In this document: positions 7,936 to 17,266 of the stretch, piece by piece
Position numbering within the stretch: the stretch's first letter is position 1
Layout of the letters: each line of letters begins with the position of its first letter
Assembly: GCA_030529725.1 (NCBI GenBank)
Contig: JAUMWI010000013.1
Coordinates: 1-36,713, forward strand
DNA length: 36,713 nucleotides
Direction: 5' to 3'
Origin: Eubacteriales bacterium
Lineage (GTDB): Bacteria > Bacillota > Clostridia > Oscillospirales > Oscillospiraceae
Translations under genes and position numbers: made by a program
The notes under the pieces: model-generated
What the model saw: only the letters and a program-made list of their open reading frames with translations
What the model was told of the DNA's origin: nothing
Databases searched by the model: none

Positions 7936-8688
7936 TCAAGGCGTGGGAACCGTCAGAAGCTCCGGTTCATCAGGTGTAATGAGGATCGTGTTTTCGTAGT
8001 GCGCGGCGTATTTTCCGTCACGGGTTTTGACGGTCCATCCATCACTCATTTGCTTGATGGCCGCCGTGCCTGCGTTGACCATCGGTTCAACGGCAAGTGT
8101 CATGCCACGCAGGAGCTTCGGACCGTGACCCGCGATGCCGAAGTTCGGCACCTCGGGACTCTCGTGCATGTTTCTGCCGATCCCGTGACCGACATACTCG
8201 CGCACGACGGAAAAACCGTTCGCCTCCACATATTCCTGAATGGCATGAGAGACATCCGAAAGGCGGCCGCCCTCGCGGGCGTACTTGATGCCTTCAAAGA
8301 AGCTCTGCCTTGTCACATCGATCAGCCGCTGCGCCTCATCGGAAATCTTTCCGCAGGCGTAGGTGGCTGCACAGTCGCCATGGTACCCGCCGATAAACGC
8401 TCCCACATCGACACTGACGATATCGCCCTCCTTGAGCACCCGTTTGCCGGGAATGCCATGGATGACCTCGTCATTGACAGAGATGCAGACGCTGGCGGGA
8501 TAGCCGTTGTAGTTCAAAAACGACGGTTCGGCTCCCTGTGACCGAATGAAACGGTACACTGCTTTGTCAATTTCTTGGGTTGTTACGCCGGGCTTTACCA
8601 TTTCCCCTGCTAACGCACGGGCAGCCGCGGTAATTTTTCCCGCTCGGCGCATCAGTTCGATCTCGCGTGCTGATTTAAGCGTTATCAT
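7936..8688 (-). CDS. map: Methionine aminopeptidase, type I
   Basis: The 250-residue pita-bread-fold enzyme removes initiator methionine from nascent proteins. Substrate histidine in NDEVIHGIPGKR, metal aspartates in VSVDVGAFIGGYHGDCA, the metal histidine in VGHGIGRNMHESP, and metal glutamates in LAVEPMVNAG and the C-terminal YENTILIT are all visible. There is no N-terminal zinc-finger extension. It lies 7 bp after adk. Confidence 0.97.
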   Translation of the reverse strand: MITLKSAREIELMRRAGKITAAARALAGEMVKPGVTTQEIDKAVYRFIRSQGAEPSFLNYNGYPASVCISVNDEVIHGIPGKRVLKEGDIVSVDVGAFIGGYHGDCAATYACGKISDEAQRLIDVTRQSFFEGIKYAREGGRLSDVSHAIQEYVEANGFSVVREYVGHGIGRNMHESPEVPNFGIAGHGPKLLRGMTLAVEPMVNAGTAAIKQMSDGWTVKTRDGKYAAHYENTILITPDEPELLTVPTP

Positions 8689-8695
8689 AGGGCGT

Positions 8696-9325
8696 TTACC
8701 TCAACACATCGAGAATCGCTTTCGAGGTGGCTTCCACAGAACCCATATCCCCGATGGAACGGAGCACGCCGCGGTCGCGGTAGAAATCCTTAAGCGGTTC
8801 CGTTTCCTTATGATAGACCGTGAGTCGATCCTTGACCGTCTCCGGTGCATCATCCTTACGTGTAACGAGCTTGCCGCCGCAGACGTCGCAGACGCCTTCG
8901 GTTTTGGGCGGAACCACTACGACATGGTAGCTTGCGCCGCACTTCTCGCACACTCTGCGCCCGCTCATGCGCTCCATGATGGTCGCGTCGGCGACCTCCA
9001 TGGAAACGACATGGTCGAACTTGATACCGGCTTTTTCCAGTGCCTCTGCCTGAGCGATCGTGCGGGGCACACCGTCAAGGATGTAGCCCTTCGCGCAATC
9101 ACTTTCGGCAAGACGCTCCGTGATGATGCCGATGATGACCTCATCGGGTACCAGATGGCCGGCGTCCATATAGGACTTGGCCTTCATTCCCGTCGGCGTG
9201 CCGTTTTTAATGGCCGCGCGCAGAATGTTACCGGTGGAAATCGTAGGAATTCCAAGCTCACCGGCGAGGATCGCGGCTTGCGTGCCCTTGCCTGCGCCGG
9301 GAGCGCCCAATAAAATCAGTTTCAT
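8696..9325 (-). CDS. adk: Adenylate kinase
   Basis: The 209-residue enzyme interconverts ATP + AMP and 2 ADP. It has the P-loop GAPGAGKGTQA, the AMP-binding segment IPTISTGNILR, and DGVPRTIAQAEAL. The long-form LID carries a four-cysteine zinc site (CEKC and CDVC), as in Gram-positive adenylate kinases. It sits between secY and map, 11 bp from secY. Confidence 0.98.
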   Translation of the reverse strand: MKLILLGAPGAGKGTQAAILAGELGIPTISTGNILRAAIKNGTPTGMKAKSYMDAGHLVPDEVIIGIITERLAESDCAKGYILDGVPRTIAQAEALEKAGIKFDHVVSMEVADATIMERMSGRRVCEKCGASYHVVVVPPKTEGVCDVCGGKLVTRKDDAPETVKDRLTVYHKETEPLKDFYRDRGVLRSIGDMGSVEATSKAILDVLR

Positions 9326-9336
9326 TTTTGCCTCTC

Positions 9337-10623
9337 TTACTCGAGGAAGCCCTTATACTGACGCATCAGCATCTGGGATTCCAAAGCCTGAACAGTTTCC
9401 AGTGCAACACCGACAACGATGATGACGGAAGTGCCGCCGATGGCGAGGGCAGAGTTGCCCAGAAGCTTGCCGACGATCAGCGGGCAGATCGCGACGATAC
9501 CGAGGTAGATGGCGCCAAACAGGGTGACCTTATTGAGAACCTTGGCAATAAAGTCGCTCGTGGGCTTGCCCGGACGGAAGCCGGGAATGAAGCCGCCGTT
9601 GCGCTTGAGATTGTTGGAGATCTCAATGGGGTTGAACTGAATGGTGGCATAGAAGTAGCTGAAGCCAATGATCATCAGGAAGTAAACCAGCAGATAGATC
9701 ACAGACTTGGTGTCAATCGCCTGCAGGAATGCATAGCCGAAGGTGCCTTCTGCCGGAGCCTTCATAAAGGCAGCGATGGTGGCAGGCAGGGAGGCGATGC
9801 TCTGTGCAAAGATGATGGGCAGAACGCCGGACATGTTGACCTTCATAGGAAGGGTAGATGCCTGGCCGCCGTACATCTTGCGGCCGACCTGACGCTTGGC
9901 ATACTGAACAGGGATACGACGCTCAGCACCGTTGACATGGACGATCAGAACGACCATGGCAAGAATGCCGATCACCAGAAGTGCAAGCCAGAGATAAGCG
10001 ATGCTGCCGTGCGTGGCAACGTAGCTCATGCCCATGGTAACCATGTTGGGAACACGGCTGAGAATGCCCGCAAACAGGATGATAGAGATGCCGTTGCCGA
10101 CACCGAATTCATTGACCTGTTCGCCGAGCCACATGACGAAGGAGGAACCCGCAACGAAGGAGATGATGATCACCAACGCTACCCAGATGCCCTGCTGCAT
10201 CAGAATGCCGTAGTTCTTCATGATCATGTAGTAGCCAAAGCCCTGCAGAAGAGCGATGGCAACGGTGGCATAGCGAGTGATGGAGGCGATCTTCTTCTTA
10301 CCGGCCTCACCGCCGTCACGAGCAAGTCTCTCGAGAGCGGGGATCGCAATGGTCAGCAGCTGGATGATGATCGAGCTGTTGATGTAGGGCTGAACGCCCA
10401 GAGCGAAAACCGTTGCCTCAGCGAACGCGCCGCCGGACATCACGTTGTAGAGTCCGAGCACTGTGGTGCTCATGCCATCGAGATAGCTCTTGAGCAGTTC
10501 AGTGTTGACATAGGGGACAGGAATCGCATTACCGATGCGGAAAATGAGAAGGATCAGAGCGGTAAAGATGATCTTCTTACGCAGTTCGGGAATGCCCCAT
10601 GCTTTGCGGATCGTCTGAATCAC
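9337..10623 (-). CDS. secY: Preprotein translocase channel subunit SecY
   Basis: A 428-residue polytopic protein with about ten membrane helices. N-terminal MIQTIRKAWGIPELRKK, the plug region GGAFAEATVFALGVQPYINS and the cytoplasmic C5 loop NLKRNGGFIPGFRPG are recognisable. The start codon is GTG, placed directly after the rplO stop codon (TAAGTG), so initiation probably depends on translation of rplO and on a ribosome site inside its 3' end. Confidence 0.98.
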   Translation of the reverse strand: MIQTIRKAWGIPELRKKIIFTALILLIFRIGNAIPVPYVNTELLKSYLDGMSTTVLGLYNVMSGGAFAEATVFALGVQPYINSSIIIQLLTIAIPALERLARDGGEAGKKKIASITRYATVAIALLQGFGYYMIMKNYGILMQQGIWVALVIIISFVAGSSFVMWLGEQVNEFGVGNGISIILFAGILSRVPNMVTMGMSYVATHGSIAYLWLALLVIGILAMVVLIVHVNGAERRIPVQYAKRQVGRKMYGGQASTLPMKVNMSGVLPIIFAQSIASLPATIAAFMKAPAEGTFGYAFLQAIDTKSVIYLLVYFLMIIGFSYFYATIQFNPIEISNNLKRNGGFIPGFRPGKPTSDFIAKVLNKVTLFGAIYLGIVAICPLIVGKLLGNSALAIGGTSVIIVVGVALETVQALESQMLMRQYKGFLE

Positions 10624-11064
10624 TTAAATCACCTCTGCCTTTCCGCCAGCTGCTTCGATTGCTTCCTTAGCAGACTGGGAAAACGCAGCGGCCTGAACGG
10701 TGACCTTCTTGGAAACGGAGCCGTTGCCAAGAACCTTGTAACCGTACTCACACTTGCTCAGGATACCCTTGGCAAGCAGAGCCTCTGCGGTAACGGTCTC
10801 GCCGTCTTCGAACTTGTCGAGTGCACTCAGGTTGATGATCTCATAACGCTTTGCGAAAATGTTATTGAAGCCGCGCTTCGGGGTACGGCGTGCCAGAGGC
10901 ATCTGGCCACCTTCAAAACCGATGCGAACACCGCCGCCACTACGGGCCTTCTGACCCTTGTGACCGCGACCGCCGGTCTTACCGTTGCCGCTGCCGTGGC
11001 CGCGACCCTTGCGGTAAGCTTCCTTGACGGAGCCAGCGGCGGGAGACAGATTATAAAGTTCCAT
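10624..11064 (-). CDS. rplO: 50S ribosomal protein L15
   Basis: The start is set at 11064 ([14 protein letters not shown]), matching L15 N-termini, with a GGAGG upstream; the longer open frame overlaps rpmD and is not L15. The 146-residue protein has the basic glycine-rich block [20 protein letters not shown] and [19 protein letters not shown], which thread into 23S rRNA. Confidence 0.98.
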   Translation of the reverse strand: MELYNLSPAAGSVKEAYRKGRGHGSGNGKTGGRGHKGQKARSGGGVRIGFEGGQMPLARRTPKRGFNNIFAKRYEIINLSALDKFEDGETVTAEALLAKGILSKCEYGYKVLGNGSVSKKVTVQAAAFSQSAKEAIEAAGGKAEVI

Positions 11065-11077
11065 ATCTGTATCCTCC

Positions 11078-11263
11078 TTATTTCTCTTCGGTGACCTGCA
11101 GCAGATAGCCGATCTGGGCGATCTTGCCGCGGGTCTGGTCGTTATCGGGCTGCATGGTGGAATCACCGATCTTGCGCAGGCCCATGGAGTTGGCAGTAGC
11201 AATGTGCTTGTCATGTCTGCCATTCAAGCTCTTGACGAGCTCAACTTTCAGTGTCTTAGCCAT
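11078..11263 (-). CDS. rpmD: 50S ribosomal protein L30
   Basis: The 61-residue bacterial-type L30 has the core [20 protein letters not shown] followed by MGLRKIGDS. It is spaced 13-14 bp from rpsE and rplO, each gap holding a GGAGG-type site. Order rpsE-rpmD-rplO is canonical. Confidence 0.98.
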   Translation of the reverse strand: MAKTLKVELVKSLNGRHDKHIATANSMGLRKIGDSTMQPDNDQTRGKIAQIGYLLQVTEEK

Positions 11264-11277
11264 GTTGCGCTGCCTCC

Positions 11278-11778
11278 TTAACCGATAATTTCTTCCACGC
11301 TCTTGCCGCGGATCTTGGCGACCTGCTCAGCACTGCGCATTGCACGGAGGCCTTCGAAAGCGGCGCCAACAACGTTATTGGGGTTGTTGGAGCGCAGGCA
11401 CTTGGTACGGATATCCTTGATACCGGCAGCTTCCACAACAGCACGAACTGCGCCGCCGGCGATCACGCCGGTACCGGGGGCTGCGGGCTTGAGGAGCACG
11501 CGGCCTGCACCAAACTCGCCGATCGTCTCGTGAGGAATGGTGGTACCGTCCAGGGTAACGGTGATCATATTCTTCTTGGCAGCCTCGAGGCCCTTGCGGA
11601 TTGCCTCGGGAACTTCAGCAGCCTTGCCAAGGCCGTAACCGACCTTGCCCTTGCCGTCGCCAACGACCATCAGTGCGGAGAACTTGGCCACGCGGCCGCC
11701 CTTAACGGTCTTGGAAACACGGTTGAGGAAAACAAGCTTTTCCATGTATTCGCTCTGTTCACGTTCAAATCTAGGCAT
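11278..11778 (-). CDS. rpsE: 30S ribosomal protein S5
   Basis: A 166-residue S5 with the N-terminal double-stranded RNA-binding domain ([34 protein letters not shown]) and the C-terminal ribosomal S5 fold ([20 protein letters not shown]). It takes part in mRNA helicase activity and decoding fidelity at the 30S entry channel. Confidence 0.98.
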   Translation of the reverse strand: MPRFEREQSEYMEKLVFLNRVSKTVKGGRVAKFSALMVVGDGKGKVGYGLGKAAEVPEAIRKGLEAAKKNMITVTLDGTTIPHETIGEFGAGRVLLKPAAPGTGVIAGGAVRAVVEAAGIKDIRTKCLRSNNPNNVVGAAFEGLRAMRSAEQVAKIRGKSVEEIIG

Positions 11779-11795
11779 TGTATTTTCCTCCTCCC

Positions 11796-12155
11796 TTAGA
11801 ATTCCAGGCCGCCCTCGCGGGCGCCTTCAGCCAGCTCAGCAACGCGGCCGTGATACAGGTAACCGCCGCGGTCGAACACGACCGTGTCGATGCCCTTGGC
11901 CTTGGCGCGCTCAGCGACCAGCTTGCCAACGGCGCGGGCAGCAGTCTTGTTGCCGCCGTTGCCTTCGATTTCCTTGTCCAGAGAGGAGGCGCTCACCAGC
12001 GTGTTGCCGGCAACGTCATCGATGATCTGGGCATAGATGTTCTTTTCAGAGCGGAAAACGTTCAGACGGGGTCTTTCGGGAGTGCCGGAGACTTTTGCGC
12101 GGACTCTCAGATGACGCTTTAAACGCTGCGCTTTGGTATCGGGTCTTTTAATCAT
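11796..12155 (-). CDS. rplR: 50S ribosomal protein L18
   Basis: The 119-residue 5S-rRNA-binding protein has the core [20 protein letters not shown] and [16 protein letters not shown], ending [20 protein letters not shown]. Position between rplF and rpsE is canonical. Confidence 0.98.
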   Translation of the reverse strand: MIKRPDTKAQRLKRHLRVRAKVSGTPERPRLNVFRSEKNIYAQIIDDVAGNTLVSASSLDKEIEGNGGNKTAARAVGKLVAERAKAKGIDTVVFDRGGYLYHGRVAELAEGAREGGLEF

Positions 12156-12169
12156 ATCGGCACACCTCC

Positions 12170-12715
12170 TTATTTCTTAGCGCCGGTCTTACCGACCTTG
12201 CGACGGATGACTTCATCCGCATACTTGATGCCCTTGCCCTTATAGGGTTCGGGAGGACGCTTCTCGCGGACTTCGGCAGCGAACTGACCGACCATCTGCT
12301 TGTCGCAGCCGGAAATGACGATCTGGTTGGGCTGGGGAACTTCGATCGTGATGCCGGGGATCTCGGACACTTCAACAGGATGGGAGTAACCGATCGTCAG
12401 GACGAGCTTGTTGCCTTCCTTGGCGGCACGGTAACCAACACCGTTGATCTCGAGATTCTTCTTGTAGCCTTCGGTCACGCCGACGACCATGTTGTGCAGA
12501 AGAGCGCGGGTCAGACCGTGCAGAGCGCGATTCTCCTTCTCGTCGTTGGGACGGGTGACGAGAATCTCCGCGCCTTCCTGCTTCAAGGTCATTGCGGGGT
12601 GCATCTGCTGGGTCAGGGTACCCTTGGGGCCCTTGACAGTGACAAGGTTGCTCTCGCTGATGCTGACTTCAACACCGGCAGGGATCGCAACGGGCATTTT
12701 ACCAATTCTACTCAT
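12170..12715 (-). CDS. rplF: 50S ribosomal protein L6
   Basis: A 181-residue protein with two L6 repeats. The N-terminus is [17 protein letters not shown] and the C-terminal signature [20 protein letters not shown] is intact. L6 lies at the GTPase-centre side of the 50S subunit. Confidence 0.98.
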   Translation of the reverse strand: MSRIGKMPVAIPAGVEVSISESNLVTVKGPKGTLTQQMHPAMTLKQEGAEILVTRPNDEKENRALHGLTRALLHNMVVGVTEGYKKNLEINGVGYRAAKEGNKLVLTIGYSHPVEVSEIPGITIEVPQPNQIVISGCDKQMVGQFAAEVREKRPPEPYKGKGIKYADEVIRRKVGKTGAKK

Positions 12716-12730
12716 TGTTCCATACCCTCC

Positions 12731-13126
12731 TTACCACACGAATGCCAGGACTTCGCCGCCAACGTGAGCTGCGCGAGCAGCCTTGTCGGTCATGACGCCC
12801 TTAGAGGTGGAGACGATGGCAATACCGAGGCCGCGGAGCACGCGGGGCAGTTCGTCTGCGCCGACGTAAACGCGGAGACCGGGCTTGCTGACACGGCGCA
12901 GGCCGGTGATGACCTTGTCCTTGCCGTTGTACTTCAGGGTGATGTGGATCGTGCCCTGGGTACCATCGTCAACGATCTGGAAGCTCTTGATGTAGCCTTC
13001 GTCCAGCAGGATCTGAGCAATGCTCTTTTTCATGTTGGAGGCGGGAACATCAACAGTGTCGTGCTTTGCGTTGTTTGCATTGCGGATGCGGGTGAGCATA
13101 TCCGCAATAGGGTCAGTGATATGCAT
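12731..13126 (-). CDS. rpsH: 30S ribosomal protein S8
   Basis: The 131-residue S8 has the family N-terminus [18 protein letters not shown] and the C-terminal RNA-binding block [20 protein letters not shown]. In many bacteria S8 represses spc-operon translation. Here rpsH is preceded by a 293-bp gap containing several inverted repeats, unlike the 10-20 bp gaps around the other genes of the operon. Confidence 0.98.
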   Translation of the reverse strand: MHITDPIADMLTRIRNANNAKHDTVDVPASNMKKSIAQILLDEGYIKSFQIVDDGTQGTIHITLKYNGKDKVITGLRRVSKPGLRVYVGADELPRVLRGLGIAIVSTSKGVMTDKAARAAHVGGEVLAFVW

Positions 13127-13179
13127 GATTGATATCCTCCTATTTTAGAGTTACGGACATTGTCCGTTTCGGTCGCGAG

Positions 13180-13243
13180 GTATCACTGCCAATTTGGAGC
13201 GCACCTGCCACACGTGGCCGACACGTGTAATTGACAGTGACCT
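13180..13243 (-). repeat. Nested inverted repeat in the rpsN-rpsH gap
   Basis: An outer 12-bp stem with one mismatch (TCACTGCCAATT with AATTGACAGTGA) encloses an inner perfect hairpin ACACGTG-GCCGA-CACGTGT. Nearer rpsH, ACGGACA-T-TGTCCGT forms another short palindrome. Transcribed as part of the operon mRNA, the region could fold directly upstream of rpsH. Confidence 0.6.
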
Positions 13244-13303
13244 TTCGTGATCCTTATCGCCAGAGCTCCATATCAAAAGCTCGTGGTTATGGGGTTTGTG
13301 TTT

Positions 13304-13325
13304 GTTCCGAAGATATCTTCAGAAC
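13304..13325. repeat. 22-bp palindrome with one mismatched pair
   Basis: GTTCCGAAGATATCTTCAGAAC is its own reverse complement except at one pair. It lies between the nested inverted repeat and the long hairpin in the same gap. Confidence 0.6.
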
Positions 13326-13328
13326 AGT

Positions 13329-13432
13329 CTTTCTAAATTTTTTTCGGTAGGCAAGGCGCGGCGGCGCAGGCAGTACTTTTGTACGGCAAGCCGGCGCAGC
13401 GAAGCATAGCGGAAAAAGATTAGAAGGAAGCC
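13329..13432 (-). repeat. Long imperfect inverted repeat centred on GTAC-TTTT-GTAC
   Basis: About 48 bases on each side of a GTAC TTTT GTAC core are imperfect complements of each other. The right arm overlaps the last codons and stop of rpsN. The arms are rich in GCGCCGGC/GGCGGCGC-type blocks. It resembles a dispersed REP/MITE-like palindrome that has inserted at the end of rpsN; this is an inference, since there is only one copy in the window. Confidence 0.55.
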
Positions 13433-13605
13433 TTGCGGACGCCGGGGATCTGACCCTTGTAGGCCAGCTCGCGGAAGCAGATACGGCAGACGCCGTAATC
13501 ACGCAGGTAAGCATGAGGACGACCGCAGATCTTGCAGCGGTTGTAAGCGCGGGTGGAGAACTTGGGCTCAGCCTGCTGCTTGAGAATCATAGATTTCTTA
13601 GCCAT
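13420..13605 (-). CDS. rpsN: 30S ribosomal protein S14, zinc type
   Basis: The 61-residue short S14 has two CxxC motifs ([10 protein letters not shown] and CRICFREL), so it is the zinc-dependent form common in Firmicutes. The C-terminus [11 protein letters not shown] is canonical. Its last codons form part of a long inverted repeat that fills the enlarged gap to rpsH. Confidence 0.98.
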   Translation of the reverse strand: MAKKSMILKQQAEPKFSTRAYNRCKICGRPHAYLRDYGVCRICFRELAYKGQIPGVRKASF

Positions 13606-13623
13606 TTGTTCCTATCCTCCTAC

Positions 13624-14163
13624 TTAGCGTTCAAAGGGAGCGCCGACCAGAGTCAGCAGCTCGCGGGCTTCTTCATCGGTCTGAGCGGTGGTGCAGATGA
13701 CAACGTCCATGCCGCGGATCTTGTCGATCTTGTCATACTCGATCTCGGGGAAGATCAGCTGCTCCTTGATGCCCAGGGCATAGTTGCCGCGGCCGTCGAA
13801 AGCGTTGGCGCTGATGCCGCGGAAGTCGCGGACACGGGGAAGCGCAACGTTGAACAGACGATCCAGGAACTCCCACATCTTGTCGCCGCGGAGGGTAACC
13901 TTCGCGCCGATGGGCATGCCTTCACGCAGCTTAAAGTTAGCAACGGACTTCTTGGCGTTGGTGACAACTGCCTTCTGACCGGTGATGGTGGTCAGGTCTC
14001 TGACGACAGCTTCGAGGACCTTGGCATTTTCCTTGGCCTCGCCGCAGCCGACGTTCACGACGACCTTGTCGATTCTGGGGATCTGCATGGTGGACTTGTA
14101 GCCGAACTTCTTAAAGAGAGCGGGTGCCACTTCTGCCTTATACTGTTCTTTCAGTCTTGCCAT
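13624..14163 (-). CDS. rplE: 50S ribosomal protein L5
   Basis: The 179-residue 5S-rRNA-binding protein has typical blocks [39 protein letters not shown] and [18 protein letters not shown]. It contacts the P-site tRNA and bridges to the 30S subunit. Position between rplX and rpsN is canonical. Confidence 0.98.
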   Translation of the reverse strand: MARLKEQYKAEVAPALFKKFGYKSTMQIPRIDKVVVNVGCGEAKENAKVLEAVVRDLTTITGQKAVVTNAKKSVANFKLREGMPIGAKVTLRGDKMWEFLDRLFNVALPRVRDFRGISANAFDGRGNYALGIKEQLIFPEIEYDKIDKIRGMDVVICTTAQTDEEARELLTLVGAPFER

Positions 14164-14182
14164 TGTGTACTACTCTCCTTTC

Positions 14183-14494
14183 TTACAGCTCAGCGCCGCA
14201 GTGCTTGCACACGCGGGACTTCTTGCCATCTGCGATCTTGTGAGCAACACGGGTGCCCTTGCCGCACTTCGGGCAGACAACCTGCACCTTGGATGCGTAC
14301 AGAGCAGCCTCACGCTGCACGATGCCGCCGGTCTCGCCCTGCTTGCGGGGCTTGACATGGCAGGTCACCATATTGATGCCTTCCACGACGACCTTGGCTT
14401 CAGCAGGAACAGTGCCGAGCACCTTGCCCTGCTTGCCCTTGTCCTTACCGGACAGGACGATAACGGTATCGCCCTTCTTAACGTTCATAGCCAT
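14183..14494 (-). CDS. rplX: 50S ribosomal protein L24
   Basis: The 103-residue protein has a KOW motif near the N-terminus (VKKGDTVIVLSGKDKGKQGK). The C-terminal part carries CPKC and CKHC, a probable zinc ribbon found in some bacterial L24. It starts with ATG at 14494; a second ATG two codons later is possible, but the first is well placed after GGAGGG. Confidence 0.97.
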   Translation of the reverse strand: MAMNVKKGDTVIVLSGKDKGKQGKVLGTVPAEAKVVVEGINMVTCHVKPRKQGETGGIVQREAALYASKVQVVCPKCGKGTRVAHKIADGKKSRVCKHCGAEL

Positions 14495-14508
14495 TCTTCA
14501 AGCCCTCC

Positions 14509-14877
14509 TTAGACAACTTCGGGAGCGAGGGACAGGATCTTGAGATAATCCTTGTCACGCAGCTCACGTGCGACGGGCCCAAAGATACGGGTGCCGCTGG
14601 GGTTCTTGTCGTCCTTGATGAGGACAGCTGCGTTCTCGTCGAAGCGGACGTAGGTGCCGTCTTCACGACGGACGCCCTTTGCGGTGCGGACGATAACGGC
14701 CTTGACGACCTCGCCCTTCTTGACCTGACCGCCCGGAGCAGCCTTGCGCACGGAAGCAACAATGGTGTCACCGATGTTGCCATACTTGCGACCGGAACCG
14801 CCCAGAACGCGGATGCATTTGATTTCCTTGGCACCGGTATTGTCGGCAACCTTCAGGAAAGTTTCTTGCTGAATCAT
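14509..14877 (-). CDS. rplN: 50S ribosomal protein L14
   Basis: The 122-residue protein begins [19 protein letters not shown] and contains the signature KPSGTRIF-like segment [18 protein letters not shown]14 forms an inter-subunit bridge and is the RsfS docking site. Spacing to neighbours is about 15 bp with GGAGG-type sites. Confidence 0.98.
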   Translation of the reverse strand: MIQQETFLKVADNTGAKEIKCIRVLGGSGRKYGNIGDTIVASVRKAAPGGQVKKGEVVKAVIVRTAKGVRREDGTYVRFDENAAVLIKDDKNPSGTRIFGPVARELRDKDYLKILSLAPEVV

Positions 14878-14891
14878 TTTCCGGTACCTCC

Positions 14892-15155
14892 TTACTTAGC
14901 CTTTTCGACGATTTCAACCACGCGCCAGCGCTTATCCTTGGACAGGGGGCGGGTCTCCATCACCTTAACGGTATCGCCGATACCGCATTCATTGTTTTCA
15001 TCGTGGGCCTTGAGCTTATAGGTGCGGCCGACGATCTTCTTATACAGCGGGTGAGCAACGCGGTCGGAAATCGCAACAACGATGGTCTTATCCATCTTGT
15101 CGGAGATAACCTTACCAACGCGAACCTTACGGGAGGAAATTCTCTTCTCTTCCAT
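14892..15155 (-). CDS. rpsQ: 30S ribosomal protein S17
   Basis: The start is set at 15155 ([16 protein letters not shown]), because GGAGG lies 9 bp ahead and the ATG follows the rpmC stop by 1 bp. A longer in-frame version would overlap rpmC. The 87-residue OB-fold protein contains the core [19 protein letters not shown] and ends [15 protein letters not shown]. Confidence 0.97.
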   Translation of the reverse strand: MEEKRISSRKVRVGKVISDKMDKTIVVAISDRVAHPLYKKIVGRTYKLKAHDENNECGIGDTVKVMETRPLSKDKRWRVVEIVEKAK

Positions 15156-15156
15156 C

Positions 15157-15348
15157 TTACTTCTCCTCCTTTTCACGGATCATGGTTTTGACTCTGGCAA
15201 TGTCACGCTTGGTCTCAACGAGCTTCTGCGGGTTATCGAGCTGATTGGTTGCGTGCTGCATGCGCAGGAGAAACAGATCCTTCTTGAGAGCGTCGAGCTT
15301 GGTGTTGAGCTCTGCAACGCTCATTGCACGTACTTCACTTGCCTTCAT
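15157..15348 (-). CDS. rpmC: 50S ribosomal protein L29
   Basis: The 63-residue helical protein starts [18 protein letters not shown]. The ATG at 15348 is preferred because it gives the family N-terminus; a GTG three codons upstream (15357) is also in frame and would overlap rplP by 8 bp. The body [20 protein letters not shown] is typical. L29 lies beside the peptide tunnel exit. Confidence 0.95.
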   Translation of the reverse strand: MKASEVRAMSVAELNTKLDALKKDLFLLRMQHATNQLDNPQKLVETKRDIARVKTMIREKEEK

Positions 15349-15349
15349 C

Positions 15350-15781
15350 TCATTCACCTACTTCCTGGGTCTCGACCTCGCGCTTGACGATCTTGGTCTT
15401 GATGGGCAGCTTGTGGCTGGCAAGACGCAGAGCTTCGCGAGCGGTCTCTTCGGGGACACCGGCGATCTCAAACATGATACGGCCGGGCTTAACAACTGCT
15501 ACCCAATATTCAGGGGAGCCTTTACCGGAACCCATACGGGTCTCAGCGGGCTTCTGAGTAACGGGCTTATCGGGGAAGATCTTGATCCAGACCTGACCGC
15601 CACGCTTGGTGTAACGCGTCATGGCGATACGGGCTGCTTCGATCTGCTGGCTGGTGACCCATGCGGGCTCCACGGCCTGGAGGCCGAATTCACCATAAGA
15701 AATGGTGTTGCCGCGCATTGCCTTACCGGTGAGGCGGCCGCGCTGCTGACGGCGATATTTAACTCTCTTCGGCAGAAGCAT
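15350..15781 (-). CDS. rplP: 50S ribosomal protein L16
   Basis: The 143-residue L16 begins [20 protein letters not shown] and contains [20 protein letters not shown]. Its ATG overlaps the rpsC stop by one base (TAATG), indicating translational coupling. L16 helps place the A-site tRNA. Confidence 0.98.
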   Translation of the reverse strand: MLLPKRVKYRRQQRGRLTGKAMRGNTISYGEFGLQAVEPAWVTSQQIEAARIAMTRYTKRGGQVWIKIFPDKPVTQKPAETRMGSGKGSPEYWVAVVKPGRIMFEIAGVPEETAREALRLASHKLPIKTKIVKREVETQEVGE

Positions 15782-16620
15782 TACTGCACGCCTCCTTCCT
15801 TGTTCTCAGTGGGCTTGCGGAAACCGCCCTGGGGACGATTGCCGTTGCGGTTGAAGCCGCCTTCACGACGCTGACCGTTGCCCTGACCGTCACGGCGGGG
15901 ACGACGATCGCCATCGCGGCGAGGACGGCGCTCACGACGCTCTTCGTACGGCTTGGTGGTGTCCAGCGTACGGGGCGTGGTGCGCAGGGTCTGGGTGAGG
16001 ACTTCGCCCTTGTAGATCCAAACCTTGACACCGATGCGACCGAAGGTCGTGGCAGCTTCAGCGAAGCCGTACTCGATGTCAGCGCGGATGGTCTGCAGGG
16101 GGATGGTGCCCTCGTGATAGTGCTCAGTGCCGGCGATTTCGCGGCCGCCGAGACGACCGTTGCAGCAGCACTTGATGCCCTTGGCGCCGGCGCGCATTGC
16201 ACGGCCCATGGCGTTCTTCATCGCACGGCGGTGAGAGATGCGCTTTTCGAGCTGCTGGGCAATGTTCTCGGCAACGAGCTGAGCGTCCATATCAGGGGAG
16301 CGGACCTCAACGATGTTGAGCTTGACGGTCTTGCCGATGAGGGCAGCGACCTCAGCGCGGAGCTTTTCGACCTCGGCGCCATCCTTACCGATGACCATGC
16401 CGGGGCGTGCGCAGTGAACGAACAGGGTAACGACATCGTTCGAGCGCTCAATTTCGATCTTGGGAACGCCGGCACCGTAAAGGGCCTTCTTGACGAACTT
16501 GCGGATCTTGTTGTCTTCGACGATCAGATCGCCGACTTTTTCATCTCTGGCATACCAACGGGAGTCCCAGTCTTTGATGACGCCAACGCGCATGCCGTGG
16601 GGATTAACTTTCTGTCCCAT
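15781..16620 (-). CDS. rpsC: 30S ribosomal protein S3 with a long basic tail
   Basis: A 279-residue S3, clearly longer than the usual 215-225. The N-terminal KH type-2 domain ([15 protein letters not shown]) and C-terminal S3 domain ([20 protein letters not shown]) are intact to about residue 215. The remaining ~60 residues are a low-complexity tail rich in Arg, Gly, Asn and Asp ([18 protein letters not shown], then [13 protein letters not shown]). Such a tail probably adds RNA-binding surface near the mRNA entry pore. Codon use does not suggest recent acquisition. Confidence 0.97.
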   Translation of the reverse strand: MGQKVNPHGMRVGVIKDWDSRWYARDEKVGDLIVEDNKIRKFVKKALYGAGVPKIEIERSNDVVTLFVHCARPGMVIGKDGAEVEKLRAEVAALIGKTVKLNIVEVRSPDMDAQLVAENIAQQLEKRISHRRAMKNAMGRAMRAGAKGIKCCCNGRLGGREIAGTEHYHEGTIPLQTIRADIEYGFAEAATTFGRIGVKVWIYKGEVLTQTLRTTPRTLDTTKPYEERRERRPRRDGDRRPRRDGQGNGQRREGGFNRNGNRPQGGFRKPTENKEGGVQ

Positions 16621-16637
16621 AAAACTGTCTCCTCCCT

Positions 16638-16973
16638 TTAGTCTCTCTCAGCGACGGCGAGCGTCACGTGAGAGGTTCTCTTGTTGATGCGATAGCCTCT
16701 GCCCTTGGAGGCGGGGATCATACGCTTAAGAATGGGGCCGCCGGTGGCATACACTTCAGAAACATACAGCTTGGAGGTATCCATGCTGAAGTTGTTCTCA
16801 GCGTTTGCAACAGCGCTCTTGAGGAGCTTGACCAGGGGCTCAGAGGCAGCCTTGGGGGTCTGCATGAGGATGGCCATGGCGGTGTTGATGTCCTTACCGC
16901 GGATCAGGTCGCAGACGATCTGGACCTTGCGGGGAGAGATGCGGACGAATCTCAGATAAGCTTTAGCTTCCAT
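16638..16973 (-). CDS. rplV: 50S ribosomal protein L22
   Basis: The start is set at 16973 ([16 protein letters not shown]) because GGAGG is 9 bp ahead; the ATG three codons earlier abuts the GGAGG and cannot use it. The 111-residue protein has the conserved tunnel-loop region [20 protein letters not shown]22 lines the exit tunnel. Confidence 0.97.
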   Translation of the reverse strand: MEAKAYLRFVRISPRKVQIVCDLIRGKDINTAMAILMQTPKAASEPLVKLLKSAVANAENNFSMDTSKLYVSEVYATGGPILKRMIPASKGRGYRINKRTSHVTLAVAERD

Positions 16974-16987
16974 ATTCTGCATCCTCC

Positions 16988-17251
16988 TTAACCCTTCTTA
17001 GCATGGCCGCGGAACGTACGGGTGGGAGCGAACTCGCCCAGCTTGTGGCCGACCATGTCTTCCTGAATATAAACGGGAACGTGCTTGCGACCGTCATGAA
17101 CGGCGATCGTGTGACCGACGAAGGAGGGGAAGATGGTGGAGCTGCGGCTCCAGGTCTTGAGAACCTTCTTCTCACCGGTCTTGTTCATTTCTTCGACTCG
17201 TTTGTAGAGTTCAGGGGCAACAAACGGGCCTTTTTTAATGCTTCTGCTCAT
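16988..17251 (-). CDS. rpsS: 30S ribosomal protein S19
   Basis: The 87-residue protein [19 protein letters not shown] has the signature [19 protein letters not shown] and ends [17 protein letters not shown]19 sits in the 30S head beside S13 and the A-site finger of 23S rRNA. Confidence 0.98.
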   Translation of the reverse strand: MSRSIKKGPFVAPELYKRVEEMNKTGEKKVLKTWSRSSTIFPSFVGHTIAVHDGRKHVPVYIQEDMVGHKLGEFAPTRTFRGHAKKG

Positions 17252-17266
17252 TTTTACATTGCCTCC

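Noticed and set aside
9328..11094. A 588-codon plus-strand frame opposite secY and rplO
   Set aside because: It lies over unmistakable secY and rplO and its product is a His/Asp-rich string typical of antisense shadows.
13127..13419. A tRNA or small gene in the rpsN-rpsH gap
   Set aside because: The stems do not form a cloverleaf, no CCA or T-loop consensus is seen, and the only open frame is a continuation of other frames.
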